The notes under the pieces were generated by a model. That model was not told where the DNA came from. It made no database searches and worked only from the letters and a program-made list of their open reading frames with translations. Positions 34,691-35,191 of a stretch of 35,191 bases of DNA are shown piece after piece (the stretch's first letter is position 1; the number at the start of each line of letters is the position of its first letter). A program made the position numbers and the translations under genes. Source of the stretch: Turneriella sp. (GTDB lineage: Bacteria; Spirochaetota; Leptospiria; Turneriellales; Turneriellaceae); the NCBI GenBank assembly GCA_019186965.1, contig JABARV010000007.1, forward strand, positions 1 to 35,191, in the 5' to 3' direction.

Positions 34691-34704
34691 TTTTGTTCGA
34701 GTGC

Positions 34705-34737
34705 GTCCGAAGCGCAAAATGTTGGTGCGCTTCGGAC
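34705..34737. repeat. 11-bp inverted repeat after the Cys-rich gene
   Basis: GTCCGAAGCGC (34705-34715) and GCGCTTCGGAC (34727-34737) are perfect complements around 11 bases. No U-tract follows, so it is not a classical terminator, but its position 14 bp past the stop suggests a role in 3' end formation or stability. Confidence 0.55.
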
Positions 34738-35029
34738 AGTGTTGTCGGGCTTTCCTCAGGCAATGAAAGCGTGAAATTGCGCGAGTGCATAGCTGGATCC
34801 AATGTCTCAGGCTTTTACATTTATATTTCCGTACTACCCGCACCCACTCTAAATATGTGCATGTAGCACCGTGCAACTGCTTTTGATGCACCGCGCACGC
34901 TGCTGGGGATAACTATCCCTACGAGTAATTTTAGTAAAAAAAATCACAATTTTTTTGAAAAAACTGCATTTTTTTTCTCAAAAGTGAGAAAATTTGAGCC
35001 TTTTCTGGTATTTAATCTATAGAGGCACC
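34738..35029. other. Gene-free region
   Basis: No credible coding frame or known RNA was found. It contains a short palindrome, TTTTCTCA-AAAG-TGAGAAAA (34973-34992), and AT-rich tracts before the edge ORF that could house its promoter. The first part is moderately GC-rich and unremarkable. Confidence 0.5.
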
Positions 35030-35191
35030 ATGTTAAAAACATCAATCAGTCTACCATTAAATACTATTTCCACTTGGTCGAAAAACCGTTGGGAAATTAT
35101 GCAGATGCACACGCGTTTTTTGCGGTTTGCCGTGCGCAAGGCCGAATTTCGGCGCGGGGTGAAGCGGCTTTATAATCGCAGTAACGGAAAG
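35030..35191 (+). CDS. Partial basic protein, cut by window edge
   Basis: Fifty-four codons are open from ATG 35030 to the end of the window, beginning MLKTSISLPLNTISTWSKNR. The segment is rich in Arg and Trp (FLRFAVRKAEFRRGVKRLYN). I do not recognise it. It may be the N-terminus of a DNA-binding or transposase protein; the left edge of the window also ends in a mobile element, but that is weak support. Confidence 0.35.
   Translation, partial: MLKTSISLPLNTISTWSKNRWEIMQMHTRFLRFAVRKAEFRRGVKRLYNRSNGK

Overview
The window looks like a chromosomal stretch of a diderm, LPS-type bacterium. It encodes LptD, an LptF/LptG-family permease, porin-like beta-barrels, a TonB-dependent receptor and several lipoproteins. 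The mix of Big_5/DUF1566 lipoproteins, TPR and VWA envelope proteins and a stand-alone GHKL-type ATPase is reminiscent of Leptospirales-type spirochaetes. That affiliation is an inference from gene content; no rRNA or tRNA gene is present to settle it.

Layout. (1) 1-0.8 kb: the end of an insertion sequence abuts a cysteine synthase remnant that has lost its catalytic N-terminal half. (2) 0.8-7.3 kb: RppH, a small outer-membrane barrel with a clear terminator, a DUF1640-like coiled-coil protein, and a minus-strand group of a GHKL-like ATPase, a TPR-NHL-VWA protein and a translationally coupled TPR protein. (3) 7.4-13.4 kb: RluD and an LTA-synthase-type sulfatase on the plus strand converge on a minus-strand YciO-pgi-lptG-like operon. 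The sulfatase gene has two frame breaks and the permease gene one, each needing removal of one base in an A/T- or purine-rich run. (4) 13.4-17.9 kb: a strong bidirectional hairpin, a second barrel, a large mosaic surface protein, a perfect palindrome and a DUF4160/DUF2442 pair.

(5) 18.0-22.6 kb is the most distinctive region. A cobalamin riboswitch precedes three genes: a surface lipoprotein, a BtuB-like TonB-dependent receptor and a lipoprotein that looks like a beta-propeller. The layout resembles the BtuB/BtuG outer-membrane B12 capture systems of Bacteroidetes, but with its own accessory proteins. The riboswitch core is split by a 140-bp palindromic element with 21-bp terminal inverted repeats, and both intercistronic junctions carry further palindromes, so the locus seems to be a hotspot for small hairpin elements.

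(6) 22.6-35.2 kb: polyphosphate kinase, an ankyrin protein with a lysine-rich tail, a small membrane protein, NadC, LptD coupled to an RluA-family pseudouridine synthase, a single ORF fusing RsmG to a SpoU/TrmH methyltransferase, a second SAM methyltransferase, a DUF1566 lipoprotein, a small Cys-rich secreted protein and a partial ORF at the right edge. No CRISPR array, rRNA or tRNA gene was seen.
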